In this document: positions 1-9,131 of the stretch, piece by piece
Numbering within the stretch: position 1 is the stretch's first letter
Layout: every line of letters starts with the position of its first letter
Assembly: GCA_947628805.1 (NCBI GenBank)
Contig: CANRBG010000003.1
Span: forward strand, 1-64,000
Length of the DNA stretch: 64,000 nt
From: an uncultured Oscillospiraceae bacterium
GTDB taxonomy: Bacteria > Bacillota > Clostridia > Oscillospirales > Oscillospiraceae
Direction: 5' to 3'
Notes under the pieces: model-generated
Told to the model about the DNA's origin: nothing
The model's input: the letters and a program-made list of their open reading frames with translations, nothing else
The model's database searches: none
Program-made: the position numbers and the translations under genes

Positions 1-31
1 GTATGTTGTGCCATTTGGAATGTCCGGACAT
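1..31 (-). CDS. yebC: YebC/TACO1-family protein, N-terminus only (truncated by window edge)
   Basis: Reverse complement of 31..1 reads ATG TCC GGA CAT TCC AAA TGG CAC AAC ATA = MSGHSKWHNI, the hallmark YebC N-terminus; AGGGGG SD-like sequence upstream and a consensus promoter at 67-95. Not in the ORF track. Confidence 0.85.
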   Translation of the reverse strand, partial: MSGHSKWHNI

Positions 32-66
32 GGTGTTTATCCCCCTGTATCGTTACGTTACAGGTC

Positions 67-95
67 ATTGTAACACAGTTTTTGCCCAATATCAA
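67..95 (-). promoter_or_regulatory. sigma-A-type promoter for yebC (TTGATA-N17-TACAAT)
   Basis: -35 at 90..95 and -10 at 67..72 on the minus strand, 17-nt spacer; the -35 abuts the stop codon (96..98) of the upstream CDS. Confidence 0.65.
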
Positions 96-1595
96 CTATC
101 TTGCCTTGGGAATCAGGATAAGACCTGCCTGCCGGTCCCCGTTGGCGGCGGCGATGGCCTCCACGGTGGAGCGGTATTTTTTCGCAACGGCCCACATATC
201 CGTCCCCGGCTCCAGCCGGGCCAGGGTCACCGAGGGCGCCGCCGGCATGGCCGCGAACGCCTCCGCGTCCTCCGCCACGCCCACCACGGCCATGACGCTC
301 CGGACAGCGGCCGCCGTGGCCTCCATCTGCAGCACCGCCCGTACGTCCAGCGACCCGCCGGCGGCGGAGCAGTATACGTCCGCCGTGGTCACGCTCACCG
401 CCTGCAGAGCCGTTCCAGCGGGAAGATCCGCGGTGAATTCCGCCGTCAAACGGCATCTCGCCGCGGTATAGCCGCCCCCGTCCTGGCGCACGATGGCCCG
501 CACGTTCACGATGGTCCTGACCGTATCGCCCTCCACCGTCACCGTGCCTACGGAGGCGGAGACCGTCAGGACCTCCCCCGCCGCGCCCATCAGCTCCGCG
601 CTTCCGGTGACGGTCTGGCGCATGGAGATGGGCTGCACGCCGCCGGTGACAGAGAGCGCCTCAGTCTGGCCAGTCAGCAGGGTGCGGTTGCTGTAGATGT
701 CCGCGATGTAGGCGATCTCCTTTGGCTCCCGGCACACCGTCTGGGCCACCAGATGCAGCTCCGCTTTCACCTGTCCATCTCCGTCGCGCTCCGGCAGATC
801 AAAGTACACGCCGGTGAACATCACGGTCACCGAGCCCAGCGCGTCCTCCGCCTGACAGCCCACCTCCATGATCTGGGAAAACTCCGTCTCATACCGGCCG
901 GCGGTCACCTGTCCCTCCGGCCCGCCGAGGACCAGCGCCGCGCGGACCCGCCCGCGAAAGACCACCTTGCCGCTGACGTATTTCACGTCCTCCACAGCGG
1001 CTTCCACACGCTGGCTCAGTATCCGCTCCACGCTCTCCATCCCCGTGGGCAGCGGGTAATCGTCGGTGATCACGAAGGTCTTTTCCCGCACGTCCGCCAC
1101 CACGGAGGCGGACGCTGTCTTTGTCAGGATGTGGACGGCGTCGGCGGCATCCTCCAGTCCGGAGGCCACCTCCAGGCTCCGCTTCTGGTATGCCGTGGCC
1201 TCGCAGTCCACATCCGCCCGGACGGATAGCTTACGGGAATTGACCATCTTCGCGTCGATGGACCGCAGACGCATGCGCGCCACCGTCTGGCAGTCCATAT
1301 CCACGCCGGGCGCGTCCGCCCGCAGCTCCACCGGCATGGCGACGGTCAGGCACTGCAGCGCGCCGCCGCTGTCCGGCATATACATCACCGACACGCTCAG
1401 CGAGGCGGTCAGCGAGATCGCTCCCGTCTCCGTCTCCTTGCTGCGCAGGGTGATGACGCCGTCCGCGTCTATGACGCTGGCCACGTCCGGCATGGCGTCC
1501 GGTACGATGCTCTCCGATGTGAAGTCCCGGCTGAATGACCCCGACCAGACCGGGGCCAGGTGCTCGTATATGTCCTTTTTCAGGGCCGTTTCCAT
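96..1595 (-). CDS. DUF3794 (SPOCS) repeat protein with C-terminal LysM, SipL-like spore protein
   Basis: 499 aa; beta-rich DUF3794-like repeats and a C-terminal LysM-like DMWAVAKKYRSTVEAIAAANG; AAGGAG SD upstream. Confidence 0.8.
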   Translation of the reverse strand: METALKKDIYEHLAPVWSGSFSRDFTSESIVPDAMPDVASVIDADGVITLRSKETETGAISLTASLSVSVMYMPDSGGALQCLTVAMPVELRADAPGVDMDCQTVARMRLRSIDAKMVNSRKLSVRADVDCEATAYQKRSLEVASGLEDAADAVHILTKTASASVVADVREKTFVITDDYPLPTGMESVERILSQRVEAAVEDVKYVSGKVVFRGRVRAALVLGGPEGQVTAGRYETEFSQIMEVGCQAEDALGSVTVMFTGVYFDLPERDGDGQVKAELHLVAQTVCREPKEIAYIADIYSNRTLLTGQTEALSVTGGVQPISMRQTVTGSAELMGAAGEVLTVSASVGTVTVEGDTVRTIVNVRAIVRQDGGGYTAARCRLTAEFTADLPAGTALQAVSVTTADVYCSAAGGSLDVRAVLQMEATAAAVRSVMAVVGVAEDAEAFAAMPAAPSVTLARLEPGTDMWAVAKKYRSTVEAIAAANGDRQAGLILIPKAR

Positions 1596-1656
1596 GATCG
1601 ATCGCTCCTTGCACTGATTTCTCAGACAAGGATATGCCGCCGCCGGATGGGATATG

Positions 1657-1812
1657 TCAGCACCGCAAAAGCCAGATGCCTCCGCAGACCAGAAGAATGG
1701 CGCATATCACCCACCAGAACCAGGTGGGCAGGATCAGCCCCATCATGATAAGAACGCCCGCGGCGATGGCGGCATAGCCGCACCAGCCGCCTTTGTGTCC
1801 TCTTCTTCGCAT
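1657..1812 (-). CDS. 51-aa membrane protein (MRRRGHKGGWCGYAAIAAGVLIMMGLILPTWFWWVICAILLVCGGIWLLRC)
   Basis: Manual translation; below the ORF-track length cutoff. GGGAGGCGG SD 8-9 nt upstream, basic N-terminus, two hydrophobic segments. Confidence 0.7.
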   Translation of the reverse strand: MRRRGHKGGWCGYAAIAAGVLIMMGLILPTWFWWVICAILLVCGGIWLLRC

Positions 1813-1817
1813 AAAAG

Positions 1818-1852
1818 ACCGCCTCCCGTCCATTGTATGGGCGAAAGGCGGT
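1818..1852 (-). promoter_or_regulatory. Inverted repeat containing CATACAATGG and overlapping the SD of the 51-aa gene
   Basis: Minus strand ACCGCCT...CCCATACAATGGACGGG..AGGCGGT; 7-bp perfect outer arms (1818-1824/1846-1852); 3' arm contains the SD. Confidence 0.55.
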
Positions 1853-1870
1853 ATCGGTTCGCTTCTGTGA

Positions 1871-2758
1871 TCAGATCTTCAGCTCCCAGCGGTCCAGCTT
1901 CGACGCTTCTTCATACAGGCGCAGGTAAGACCCGTACCGGCTGGAATGGACATGTCCCGCCTCCACGGCCTGCCGCAAAGCGCAGCCTGGCTCCGACCGG
2001 TGGGTGCAGTCGTCAAAGCGGCAGCCAGACAGGTAAGGCCGAAACTCGGGGAACAGTCCCGGCAGCTCCTCCGGCAAAACAGGCGTCTCCATCTCGTCCC
2101 CAAAGGAAGCGAAGCCCGGCGTATCGCACAAAAGCGTGCTGCCGCCGATGTCGAAAAGCTCCACATGCCGGGTGGTATGCCGGCCCCGGCCCAGCTTTTG
2201 GCTCACCTCGCCGGTGGGGATGGCAAGATCTGGGGCCAGGGCGTTGATAAGGGAGCTTTTGCCCACGCCGGAGTTGCCCGTAAAACAGCAGACCTTACCC
2301 GCCAAAGCGGCCCGCAGGTCCTCCAGGCCCTCCCCTGTCTGCGCGCTGACCGCAAAGACGGGATAGCCTGTCCCGGCATAGATGGCCCGCAGCTCTTCCG
2401 CCGGGTCCAGATCGCATTTGTTGATCACCAGCATGACGCCGCAGTCGTTTTTCTCGCACCGGACCGTGACCCGGTCCGCCAGATAGGGGTCCGTCACCGG
2501 CAGCGCGGCGGACAGGAGCATCACCAGATAGTCGATGTTGGCCGCCGCGGGCCGGACAAAGGCGTTTTTCCGGGGCAGGATTTTTGTGACTGAGCCCGTC
2601 CCGTCGCCGCTGTCCAAAACCGTGACCCGGTCTCCCACCAGGGGCGATACGCCGTCCAGCCTGAACCGGCCCCGGGCCCGGCATTGGATGACGCCGGCAG
2701 GCGTGCGGACATAGTAAAACCCGCTCAGGGCTCGTATGATGACGCCCTCAGTATTCAA
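1871..2758 (-). CDS. rsgA: Ribosome small subunit-dependent GTPase A
   Basis: Circularly permuted GTPase motifs (GNSGVGKSSLINAL, DTPGF, NKCDL) and C-terminal Cys/His zinc motif. Confidence 0.95.
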   Translation of the reverse strand: MNTEGVIIRALSGFYYVRTPAGVIQCRARGRFRLDGVSPLVGDRVTVLDSGDGTGSVTKILPRKNAFVRPAAANIDYLVMLLSAALPVTDPYLADRVTVRCEKNDCGVMLVINKCDLDPAEELRAIYAGTGYPVFAVSAQTGEGLEDLRAALAGKVCCFTGNSGVGKSSLINALAPDLAIPTGEVSQKLGRGRHTTRHVELFDIGGSTLLCDTPGFASFGDEMETPVLPEELPGLFPEFRPYLSGCRFDDCTHRSEPGCALRQAVEAGHVHSSRYGSYLRLYEEASKLDRWELKI

Positions 2759-2761
2759 AAT

Positions 2762-4678
2762 TCATCCCTCCGCCGGGGGAATGTCATTGGCCTCCGGAGG
2801 CACTTCGTCCGCCACGGGGACCTCTGCCGGGGCCTCCTCCGATGTGGTCCCGTCGTTCTCCGCCGGTATGATCACCTGGGGCACCTCGGGCGCGGGCGTA
2901 GCCGCCTCGGCCTGACCGCTGCCGATGGTGAGAGAGATAAGCGTACCGCTGACCAGCGTGGTACCGGCGCCATAGTTCTGCCAGAGGATCTTCCCCGCCT
3001 GCTCCGGCGCGGAAGCCACATAGGTGATCTCGTCCTCGGTGCATATGAGACCCTCCCGCTGCAGGGCCAGAAGGCCGGACGCCTTTGTCATGCCGACCAC
3101 GTCAGGCATGGTCACATACATGGGCTGAGGCCCCGCGCTGACATACAGCGTCACGGTGCTGCCGCTGACCACGGCCTCGCCGGGGGCCGGGTCTGTGCTG
3201 ATCACATAGTTGGCGGTGACGGAGTCGGACTGGGTCATGGAGACCACCACATTCAGGCCCATGGCCTGCAGTTTTACCTGTGCGTCGGTATAGGGCACAT
3301 TGACGATATCGGAGGGCAGACGGTCCAGCTGCACGCCGGAGCTCACCGTCAGCGTCACGTCGATGCCGCTGGAGACCACCATGCGGCTGGCGCCCACCTC
3401 GGGGTCCTGGGCCATGACCTCGCCGATCTTGCGGTTGGGATCGGCGTCATAAACGATCTGGAAGTTATATAGCTCATCCATGGCCTCGTTGGCCAGCAGC
3501 TCGTCGATATCCAGGCCGATAAAGGAGGGCACGTTCACCCGTTCGGTCTCCTCAAAGATATCCCGCAGCCAGTACTGCCAAACAAAGGCAAACAGGCCGA
3601 TGGCGAAACACGCCACCAGGGTGAAGCCCAAAAGCATGCTGATCCGGTTGGCCCGCATACGGCGGCGGGCATAACCCTCCTTGGACAGCTCCCCCGCCCG
3701 GCTGATCCTGGGCACGTTCTTGCGCACGACGTGCACCTCGTCTTTCACGACGCGCACAGGTATTTTCTCCGGTACCGCCGTGGACGCCCGGACCTCCGAG
3801 GGGACCTGGCCCCCCGCAGACTCCGGCCCTGCCGTCAGGCTTTGCTGGAAGTCCTCCAGATCCGCCAGCATCTCGTCCGCCGTGGCGTAACGCTCCCCCA
3901 GGTCCGGGTCCATGGCCCGCAGGGTGATCCCCTCCAGCTCCGGGGGGATGTCCGGGTCCAGCTGGCCGGGCGCGTCGGGAACGACGGAATAGTGCTGCAT
4001 GGCGACCTGCTCCACCGTCTCCCCGTCAAAGGGAAGCTTGCCGGTGAGCATCTCATACATGACAATGCCAAGGGAAAAGATATCGGAACGGGCGTCCACG
4101 CTCTCGCCCCGGGCCTGCTCCGGAGAGATATAGTGGATGCTCCCCACTGCCTCGTCGGCGGACTCCTCCCCGGAGAAAGGATCGTCCATCTGGGCGATGC
4201 CAAAGTCGGCGATCTTGACCTCGCCGTCCCGGGGCAGCATGATATTCTGGGGTTTGATGTCCATATGGACGATGTTACGGCTGTGGGCATGGCTCAGGGC
4301 CCGGGCGATCTGGATGGAGAGATCCAGCGTCTCCTGCCAGGAGAGCTTGCCCTTCTTTTTCATATACTGCTTCAGGTTGATGCCGTCCACATACTCCATG
4401 ACGATGTATTCCGTATCGCCGGAGACCACCACGTCGTACACGGCGCGGATATTGGGGTGGCTCAGCTTGCCCACCGCCTGGTACTCCTTGCGAAACTGCT
4501 TGCGGCTCTCCGCGTCCATGGCCACGTCATCCCGCAGGACCTTTACCGCTACGTCGCGGCCCAGCTGCTGGTCGTATGCTTTGTACACCACGGCCATGCC
4601 GCCGATGCCCAATACGGATTCGATCTCATAGCGGTCGTCCAGTACTTTTCCAAGACGCCAATCCACTTTGTTTTCCAC
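2762..4678 (-). CDS. pknB: PASTA-domain Ser/Thr protein kinase
   Basis: Hanks kinase motifs (VLGIGGMAVVYKAYD, HMDIKPQNIML, DFGIA), TM segment, C-terminal PASTA repeats. Confidence 0.95.
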   Translation of the reverse strand: MENKVDWRLGKVLDDRYEIESVLGIGGMAVVYKAYDQQLGRDVAVKVLRDDVAMDAESRKQFRKEYQAVGKLSHPNIRAVYDVVVSGDTEYIVMEYVDGINLKQYMKKKGKLSWQETLDLSIQIARALSHAHSRNIVHMDIKPQNIMLPRDGEVKIADFGIAQMDDPFSGEESADEAVGSIHYISPEQARGESVDARSDIFSLGIVMYEMLTGKLPFDGETVEQVAMQHYSVVPDAPGQLDPDIPPELEGITLRAMDPDLGERYATADEMLADLEDFQQSLTAGPESAGGQVPSEVRASTAVPEKIPVRVVKDEVHVVRKNVPRISRAGELSKEGYARRRMRANRISMLLGFTLVACFAIGLFAFVWQYWLRDIFEETERVNVPSFIGLDIDELLANEAMDELYNFQIVYDADPNRKIGEVMAQDPEVGASRMVVSSGIDVTLTVSSGVQLDRLPSDIVNVPYTDAQVKLQAMGLNVVVSMTQSDSVTANYVISTDPAPGEAVVSGSTVTLYVSAGPQPMYVTMPDVVGMTKASGLLALQREGLICTEDEITYVASAPEQAGKILWQNYGAGTTLVSGTLISLTIGSGQAEAATPAPEVPQVIIPAENDGTTSEEAPAEVPVADEVPPEANDIPPAEG

Positions 4679-4680
4679 GC

Positions 4681-5421
4681 TCAGGCGCCGCCTTTCTTAG
4701 GATATATCACAACAACGGTCACGTTGTCTCTCGCATCTTGCTCCACGGCCTCCCGCAGAAGCGTCCGGCAGGCCGCCTCAGGGCTGTCCTCCGCCAATAC
4801 CACCCGATGCATCTCCGCGTCGTCCAGGGTCTTGACCAGCCCGTCCGAACAGAGCACGAAACGGTCTCCCTCCCGGATCGGAACGGTGAACACGTCGCTT
4901 TTCACAAATCGCTCGCTGCCGATGGCCCGGGTGATATATTTCAGCTGGGGATGCCGGCGGCCCTGGGTCTGGGTGATCTCGCCCCGGTCGATCATCTCCT
5001 GGACCACGGAGTGGTCCTTGGTGATCTGCAATATGCCGTCCTTGGCGATCCGGTAGGCCCGGCTGTCGCCCACGTTCACCAGGTAGGCCGTATCGTCCCG
5101 ACAATAGCAGGCCACCAGCGTGGTGCCCATGCCCCCGTACTCGTCCGACTGCTGGGCCAGGCGGTAGACCTTCCGGTTAGAGGCGTCCGCCGCCTGGCAA
5201 AGAATGTCCGCCGAGTCCTCCCCGTCCGACGCCTCCAGAGCCGCCCGTGCAAAGGCGAAAAACCGCCCCGCCGCCAGGTCGCTTGCAAGCAGACCGTGGG
5301 CCTCGCCGCCCATCCCGTCGCACACCACGGCAAGGACCCCGTCCCGGACGGCGCCCAATTCAAAGGAATCCTGATTCTCGGCCCGGTGGGGGCCTTTGTC
5401 GCTCAGTCCAAAGAATTCCAT
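4681..5421 (-). CDS. Stp1/PrpC-type PP2C protein phosphatase
   Basis: PP2C motifs (DKGPHRAENQDSF, VCDGMGGEAHG, LCSDGL, DNVTVVVI); adjacent to the kinase. Confidence 0.93.
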   Translation of the reverse strand: MEFFGLSDKGPHRAENQDSFELGAVRDGVLAVVCDGMGGEAHGLLASDLAAGRFFAFARAALEASDGEDSADILCQAADASNRKVYRLAQQSDEYGGMGTTLVACYCRDDTAYLVNVGDSRAYRIAKDGILQITKDHSVVQEMIDRGEITQTQGRRHPQLKYITRAIGSERFVKSDVFTVPIREGDRFVLCSDGLVKTLDDAEMHRVVLAEDSPEAACRTLLREAVEQDARDNVTVVVIYPKKGGA

Positions 5422-6464
5422 GACTTCCTCATCTGCCCGCGGCGCAGCTGACCGCAGGCCGCGTCGATATCGCTGCCCAGCCGGCGCCGGACCGTGACGG
5501 TCACGCCGGCGTCGGAAAGGATCTTTGCAAAATCCCGGACCGTCTCCTCCCGGGAGGGGTCCAGACCGCGCTCCTCCACCCGGTTCAGCCGGATCAGGTT
5601 CACGTGGCTGCCTGTGCCCCGAAGCCGCCGGGCAAGCTCCCGGGCGTGGGCGGGGGTGTCGTTCACATCCCGCACCAGGGCATACTCAAAGGAGACACGC
5701 CGGCCCGTGGTGTTGAAATACCGCCGGCAGGCAGCGTATACCTGGTCCACCCCAAAGGCGGCGTTCACCGGCATCAGCCTCGACCGGGTCTCGTCGTCCG
5801 GGGCATGCAGGGACACGGACAGGGTCAATTGTAAATGAAGCGCGGCCAATTTGTCAATTCCCTCCACCAAGCCGCAGGTGGAAAGGGATATGTGCCGCAT
5901 GCCGATATTGGCCCCGTCAGGGTCGTTCACCAGCGTGAGAAACCGCAGCACGTTGTCGAAGTTGTCCAAGGGCTCGCCGATGCCCATCAGCACGATGTTG
6001 GATATCTCCGCCCCGGCGGCGAGGCCGGTGCGCAGGACCTCGTCCAGCATCTCCGCCGCCGTCAGGTCCCGGACCTTGCCGCCGATGGTGCTGGCGCAGA
6101 AAGCGCAGCCCATCCGGCAGCCTACCTGGGAGGAAATACACACGGAATTGCCATGCTTATAGCGCATGAGCACCGTCTCCACGCTCTCCCCGTCCGGCAG
6201 GGCCCACAGATACTTCTCCGTGCCGTCGGCCTTCGATACCTGCCGGCGCAGAAGGGTCAGCGTCGGGATCGTATACCGCTCGTCCAGCCGCCGACGCAGC
6301 CCGGCGGGCAGATCGCTCATGTCCTCAAAGGAGCCCACGCCCCGGCCCAGCCAGCGGAATATCTGTCCCGCCCGGTAGCCGGGCAGACCCATGGCCTTGC
6401 ATTCCGCAGCCAGCTCCGCTGGCAGCAGGGACTTTATATCTATTTTGCTCGATCCATCCGGCAT
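5403..6464 (-). CDS. rlmN: 23S rRNA (adenine(2503)-C(2))-methyltransferase
   Basis: Radical SAM CRMGCAFCAS motif; MGIGEPLDN; RlmN architecture. Confidence 0.95.
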   Translation of the reverse strand: MPDGSSKIDIKSLLPAELAAECKAMGLPGYRAGQIFRWLGRGVGSFEDMSDLPAGLRRRLDERYTIPTLTLLRRQVSKADGTEKYLWALPDGESVETVLMRYKHGNSVCISSQVGCRMGCAFCASTIGGKVRDLTAAEMLDEVLRTGLAAGAEISNIVLMGIGEPLDNFDNVLRFLTLVNDPDGANIGMRHISLSTCGLVEGIDKLAALHLQLTLSVSLHAPDDETRSRLMPVNAAFGVDQVYAACRRYFNTTGRRVSFEYALVRDVNDTPAHARELARRLRGTGSHVNLIRLNRVEERGLDPSREETVRDFAKILSDAGVTVTVRRRLGSDIDAACGQLRRGQMRKSWNSLD

Positions 6465-7681
6465 ATATAAAACCCGTCCGTTCCGTCCCTGTCCGGCCAG
6501 AAGGTCCGCTCCATGATCCTGGTAAAATCCGGCCGCCGGCGCAAAAAGGCCTCTATCACGGCCTGGTTTTCCGTTTGCCGCCAGGTACAGGTGGAGTAGA
6601 CCAGCCGGCCCCCAGGCCTCACCGCCCGGGCGATGGCCTCCAGCAGCTCCTGCTGCAGCTCCGGCAGACGCTCCAGCTCCTCCCGGCTCCGATAGCGGAT
6701 ATCCGGCTTTTTGCGGATCACGCCCAAACCGCTGCAGGGCACGTCCGCGAACACCGCGTCAAAGTCCCCGGCCTCCGTCTCCCGGGCGTCGCCCGGCTCG
6801 CACCGGATGCAGCCGAGATTCAGGCGCTCCGCCCCCTCCGCCACCAGCGCCAGCTTTTTGGCCAGGATGTCCCGGGCCGTCACCGAGCCCGTATCCCCCA
6901 TGGCGATGGCTGCGGCAAAGCTCTTGCCCCCCGGGGCGGCGCAGGCGTCCAGCGCGTTCATACCGGGCTTGAGTTCCGCCGCCTCCACGGCGGCGTGGGC
7001 CGCCGGGTCCTGCACATAGAAAAGCCCTTTTTGAAAGGCCTCGGTCTTCGTAAAATCCCCGTCCCGGTCCAGGACGAGGCCCGCCTCTGTCCGCCGCACG
7101 GGCAGGAGCTTTGCAAGTTCTGTTTCGCTTGTCCGGCAGGTATTGACCTGCACGTACACCGGCGGCTGGCTGTTGTCCGCGGCCAGGACCGCCTCCGCTG
7201 CCTCATAGCCCCGCAGGGCGATCAATTCCTCCGTCAGCCACAGGGGGTGGCTGTACCGGGTGGAGAGATAGGCCGCCGTGCCCTGTCCCGGGATGGGGGG
7301 CTCCTTGCCCCGCTCGTGCGCCACCCGCCGCAGCACGGCGTTCACCAATCCCGTGGCTCTGGCGTATCCCAGCTCCCGGCAGAGGGAAACGGATTCGTTC
7401 ACCGCCGCGCTGGGGGGTATCTTGTCCAGGAACAGCAGCTGGTATGTCCCCAGCCGGAGAATGTCCCGGACCTTGGGCTCCAGCTTGCCTTTGGCAAAGC
7501 GGTCGATGGTGAAGTCGCACAGAGCCAGGTTTTGCAGCATGCCGTAAAAGAGCCTGGCCGCCAGGGCCGTGTCCCGGCTGTCCAGACGGTTTTTCGCGGA
7601 CAGACTGTCCATCACCTGCCGGCTCCAGGCGGAGTCCCGCCGAAAACGCTCCAGCGCCTCCAAGGCCGTTTTCCGGGGCAT
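6440..7681 (-). CDS. rsmB: 16S rRNA (cytosine(967)-C(5))-methyltransferase
   Basis: NusB-like N-terminus, ALDACAAPGGKS, DVPCSGLGVIRKKPDIR. The ORF-track start (7927) lies inside fmt; ATG at 7681 (MPRKTALEAL) preferred. Confidence 0.93.
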   Translation of the reverse strand: MPRKTALEALERFRRDSAWSRQVMDSLSAKNRLDSRDTALAARLFYGMLQNLALCDFTIDRFAKGKLEPKVRDILRLGTYQLLFLDKIPPSAAVNESVSLCRELGYARATGLVNAVLRRVAHERGKEPPIPGQGTAAYLSTRYSHPLWLTEELIALRGYEAAEAVLAADNSQPPVYVQVNTCRTSETELAKLLPVRRTEAGLVLDRDGDFTKTEAFQKGLFYVQDPAAHAAVEAAELKPGMNALDACAAPGGKSFAAAIAMGDTGSVTARDILAKKLALVAEGAERLNLGCIRCEPGDARETEAGDFDAVFADVPCSGLGVIRKKPDIRYRSREELERLPELQQELLEAIARAVRPGGRLVYSTCTWRQTENQAVIEAFLRRRPDFTRIMERTFWPDRDGTDGFYICRMDRAK

Positions 7682-7682
7682 G

Positions 7683-8600
7683 TCAGACCTCCATCGGATG
7701 GCCCAGCAGGTACGCCCCCGCCGCCATCCGCTTGCCGCCCGCCGCCTGCAGCTCGGTGATGCGCACGCTCCGGCCGCCGCCGCAGGCCACCTCGATGCCG
7801 TCCTTCCCCGCGCCCAACACCGTGCCGGGGGCCTTGCCGGTGGTATGGCCCGTGGCCTCCGCAGCAAAGACCTTGAAAGAAGTCCCACCAAGCTCCGCCG
7901 CGGCGCAGGGCCAGGGCTGCATGCCATAGATGTGCTTGCATACCATCCGGGCCGGCCTGGTCCAGTCGATGGGTGATTCCTCTTTGGAGAGGGGCGGCGC
8001 GTAGGTGGCCTGGGCAGGGTCCTGGGGCTCCCGGGGGGCCGTTCCGGCCTCGATATCCCGCAGGGTCTTTACCAGAAGCGCCGCGCCCATAGGGGCCAGA
8101 CGGTCGAAGAGAGCGCCGCTGGTCTCCTTTTCCCCGATGGGCGTCTCCGCCCGATAGATCATGTCTCCCTCGTCCATGCCGGAGGACAGGTACATGGTGG
8201 TCACGCCGGTGACGTCGTCCCCGGCCAGGACCGCCCGCTGGATGGGGGCGCTGCCCCGGTATTTGGGCAGGAGCGAGCCGTGGACGTTGACGCAGCCGTA
8301 TCTGGGCAGCGCCAGGATATCGTCCGGTATCAGCTTGCCGTAGGCCACCACCGCGATCAAGTCCGGGGCCAGGTCCCGCAAGATGGAAAGGGCCGTCCCG
8401 TCCCGGAGCTTGTCCGGCTGATAGACCGGCAGGCCGGCGGCCTGGGCCGTCTGCTTCACGGCGCAGGGGACCAGCTTATGGCCCCGATCCCGGGGCCGGT
8501 CCGGCTGGCAGAACACCCCGGCGATATCAAAGCCCTCGTCTATGAGCTTTTGCAGCGAGCAGGCCGCGAAATCCGGCGTGCCCATGAAAACGATCCTCAT
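7683..8600 (-). CDS. fmt: Methionyl-tRNA formyltransferase
   Basis: MRIVFMGTPDFA start, VNVHGSLLPKYRGSAPIQRAV. Confidence 0.95.
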   Translation of the reverse strand: MRIVFMGTPDFAACSLQKLIDEGFDIAGVFCQPDRPRDRGHKLVPCAVKQTAQAAGLPVYQPDKLRDGTALSILRDLAPDLIAVVAYGKLIPDDILALPRYGCVNVHGSLLPKYRGSAPIQRAVLAGDDVTGVTTMYLSSGMDEGDMIYRAETPIGEKETSGALFDRLAPMGAALLVKTLRDIEAGTAPREPQDPAQATYAPPLSKEESPIDWTRPARMVCKHIYGMQPWPCAAAELGGTSFKVFAAEATGHTTGKAPGTVLGAGKDGIEVACGGGRSVRITELQAAGGKRMAAGAYLLGHPMEV

Positions 8601-9118
8601 TCTTCCTGTCCCTGCTCCTGATCCTTGCCGTAATAGGCGTCCAGCTCCTCCTGGCTCATGATGTGGTCGCACAGCTCCGTGAACATGTGCCCGTCCAGGT
8701 GGTCCAGCTCATGGCAGAAAGCACGGGCCGTCAGGTCCACGCCCTCGATCTCGAACCACTGGCCGTTCCGGTCCTGGGCCTTGACCTTCACGTGGGAGGG
8801 CCGCTTCACCATGCCGAAGGCCCCCGGCACGGACAGGCACCCCTCCGGGCCCTCCTGCTCTCCGTCGGCCTCCACGATCTGAGGGTTCACCAGCTCGATC
8901 ACATATTCCTCGCCCTCGGGCGTATTGGTTTCCAGCACCACCACCGCCCGGCGGAGGATGCCCACCTGGGGTGCGGCAAGGCCCACGCCGTTGGCGTTCA
9001 GCATGGTCTCGGCCATGTCGTCCAGCAGCTCGTGCAGACGGTCATTGAAGTCCGTCACAGGCCGGCAGTGTTTGGAAAGGATCTCGTCCCCCTCCTTGCG
9101 GATGTTGCGAAGAGCCAT
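8597..9118 (-). CDS. def: Peptide deformylase
   Basis: GVGLAAPQVG, EGCLSVPG, FCHELDHLDG. Confidence 0.95.
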   Translation of the reverse strand: MALRNIRKEGDEILSKHCRPVTDFNDRLHELLDDMAETMLNANGVGLAAPQVGILRRAVVVLETNTPEGEEYVIELVNPQIVEADGEQEGPEGCLSVPGAFGMVKRPSHVKVKAQDRNGQWFEIEGVDLTARAFCHELDHLDGHMFTELCDHIMSQEELDAYYGKDQEQGQEE

Positions 9119-9131
9119 ATCTTTCTCCTTA

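Noticed and set aside
3-1229. 408-aa plus-strand ORF at the left edge
   Set aside because: Antisense to the DUF3794 gene and yebC start; composition typical of a shadow frame.
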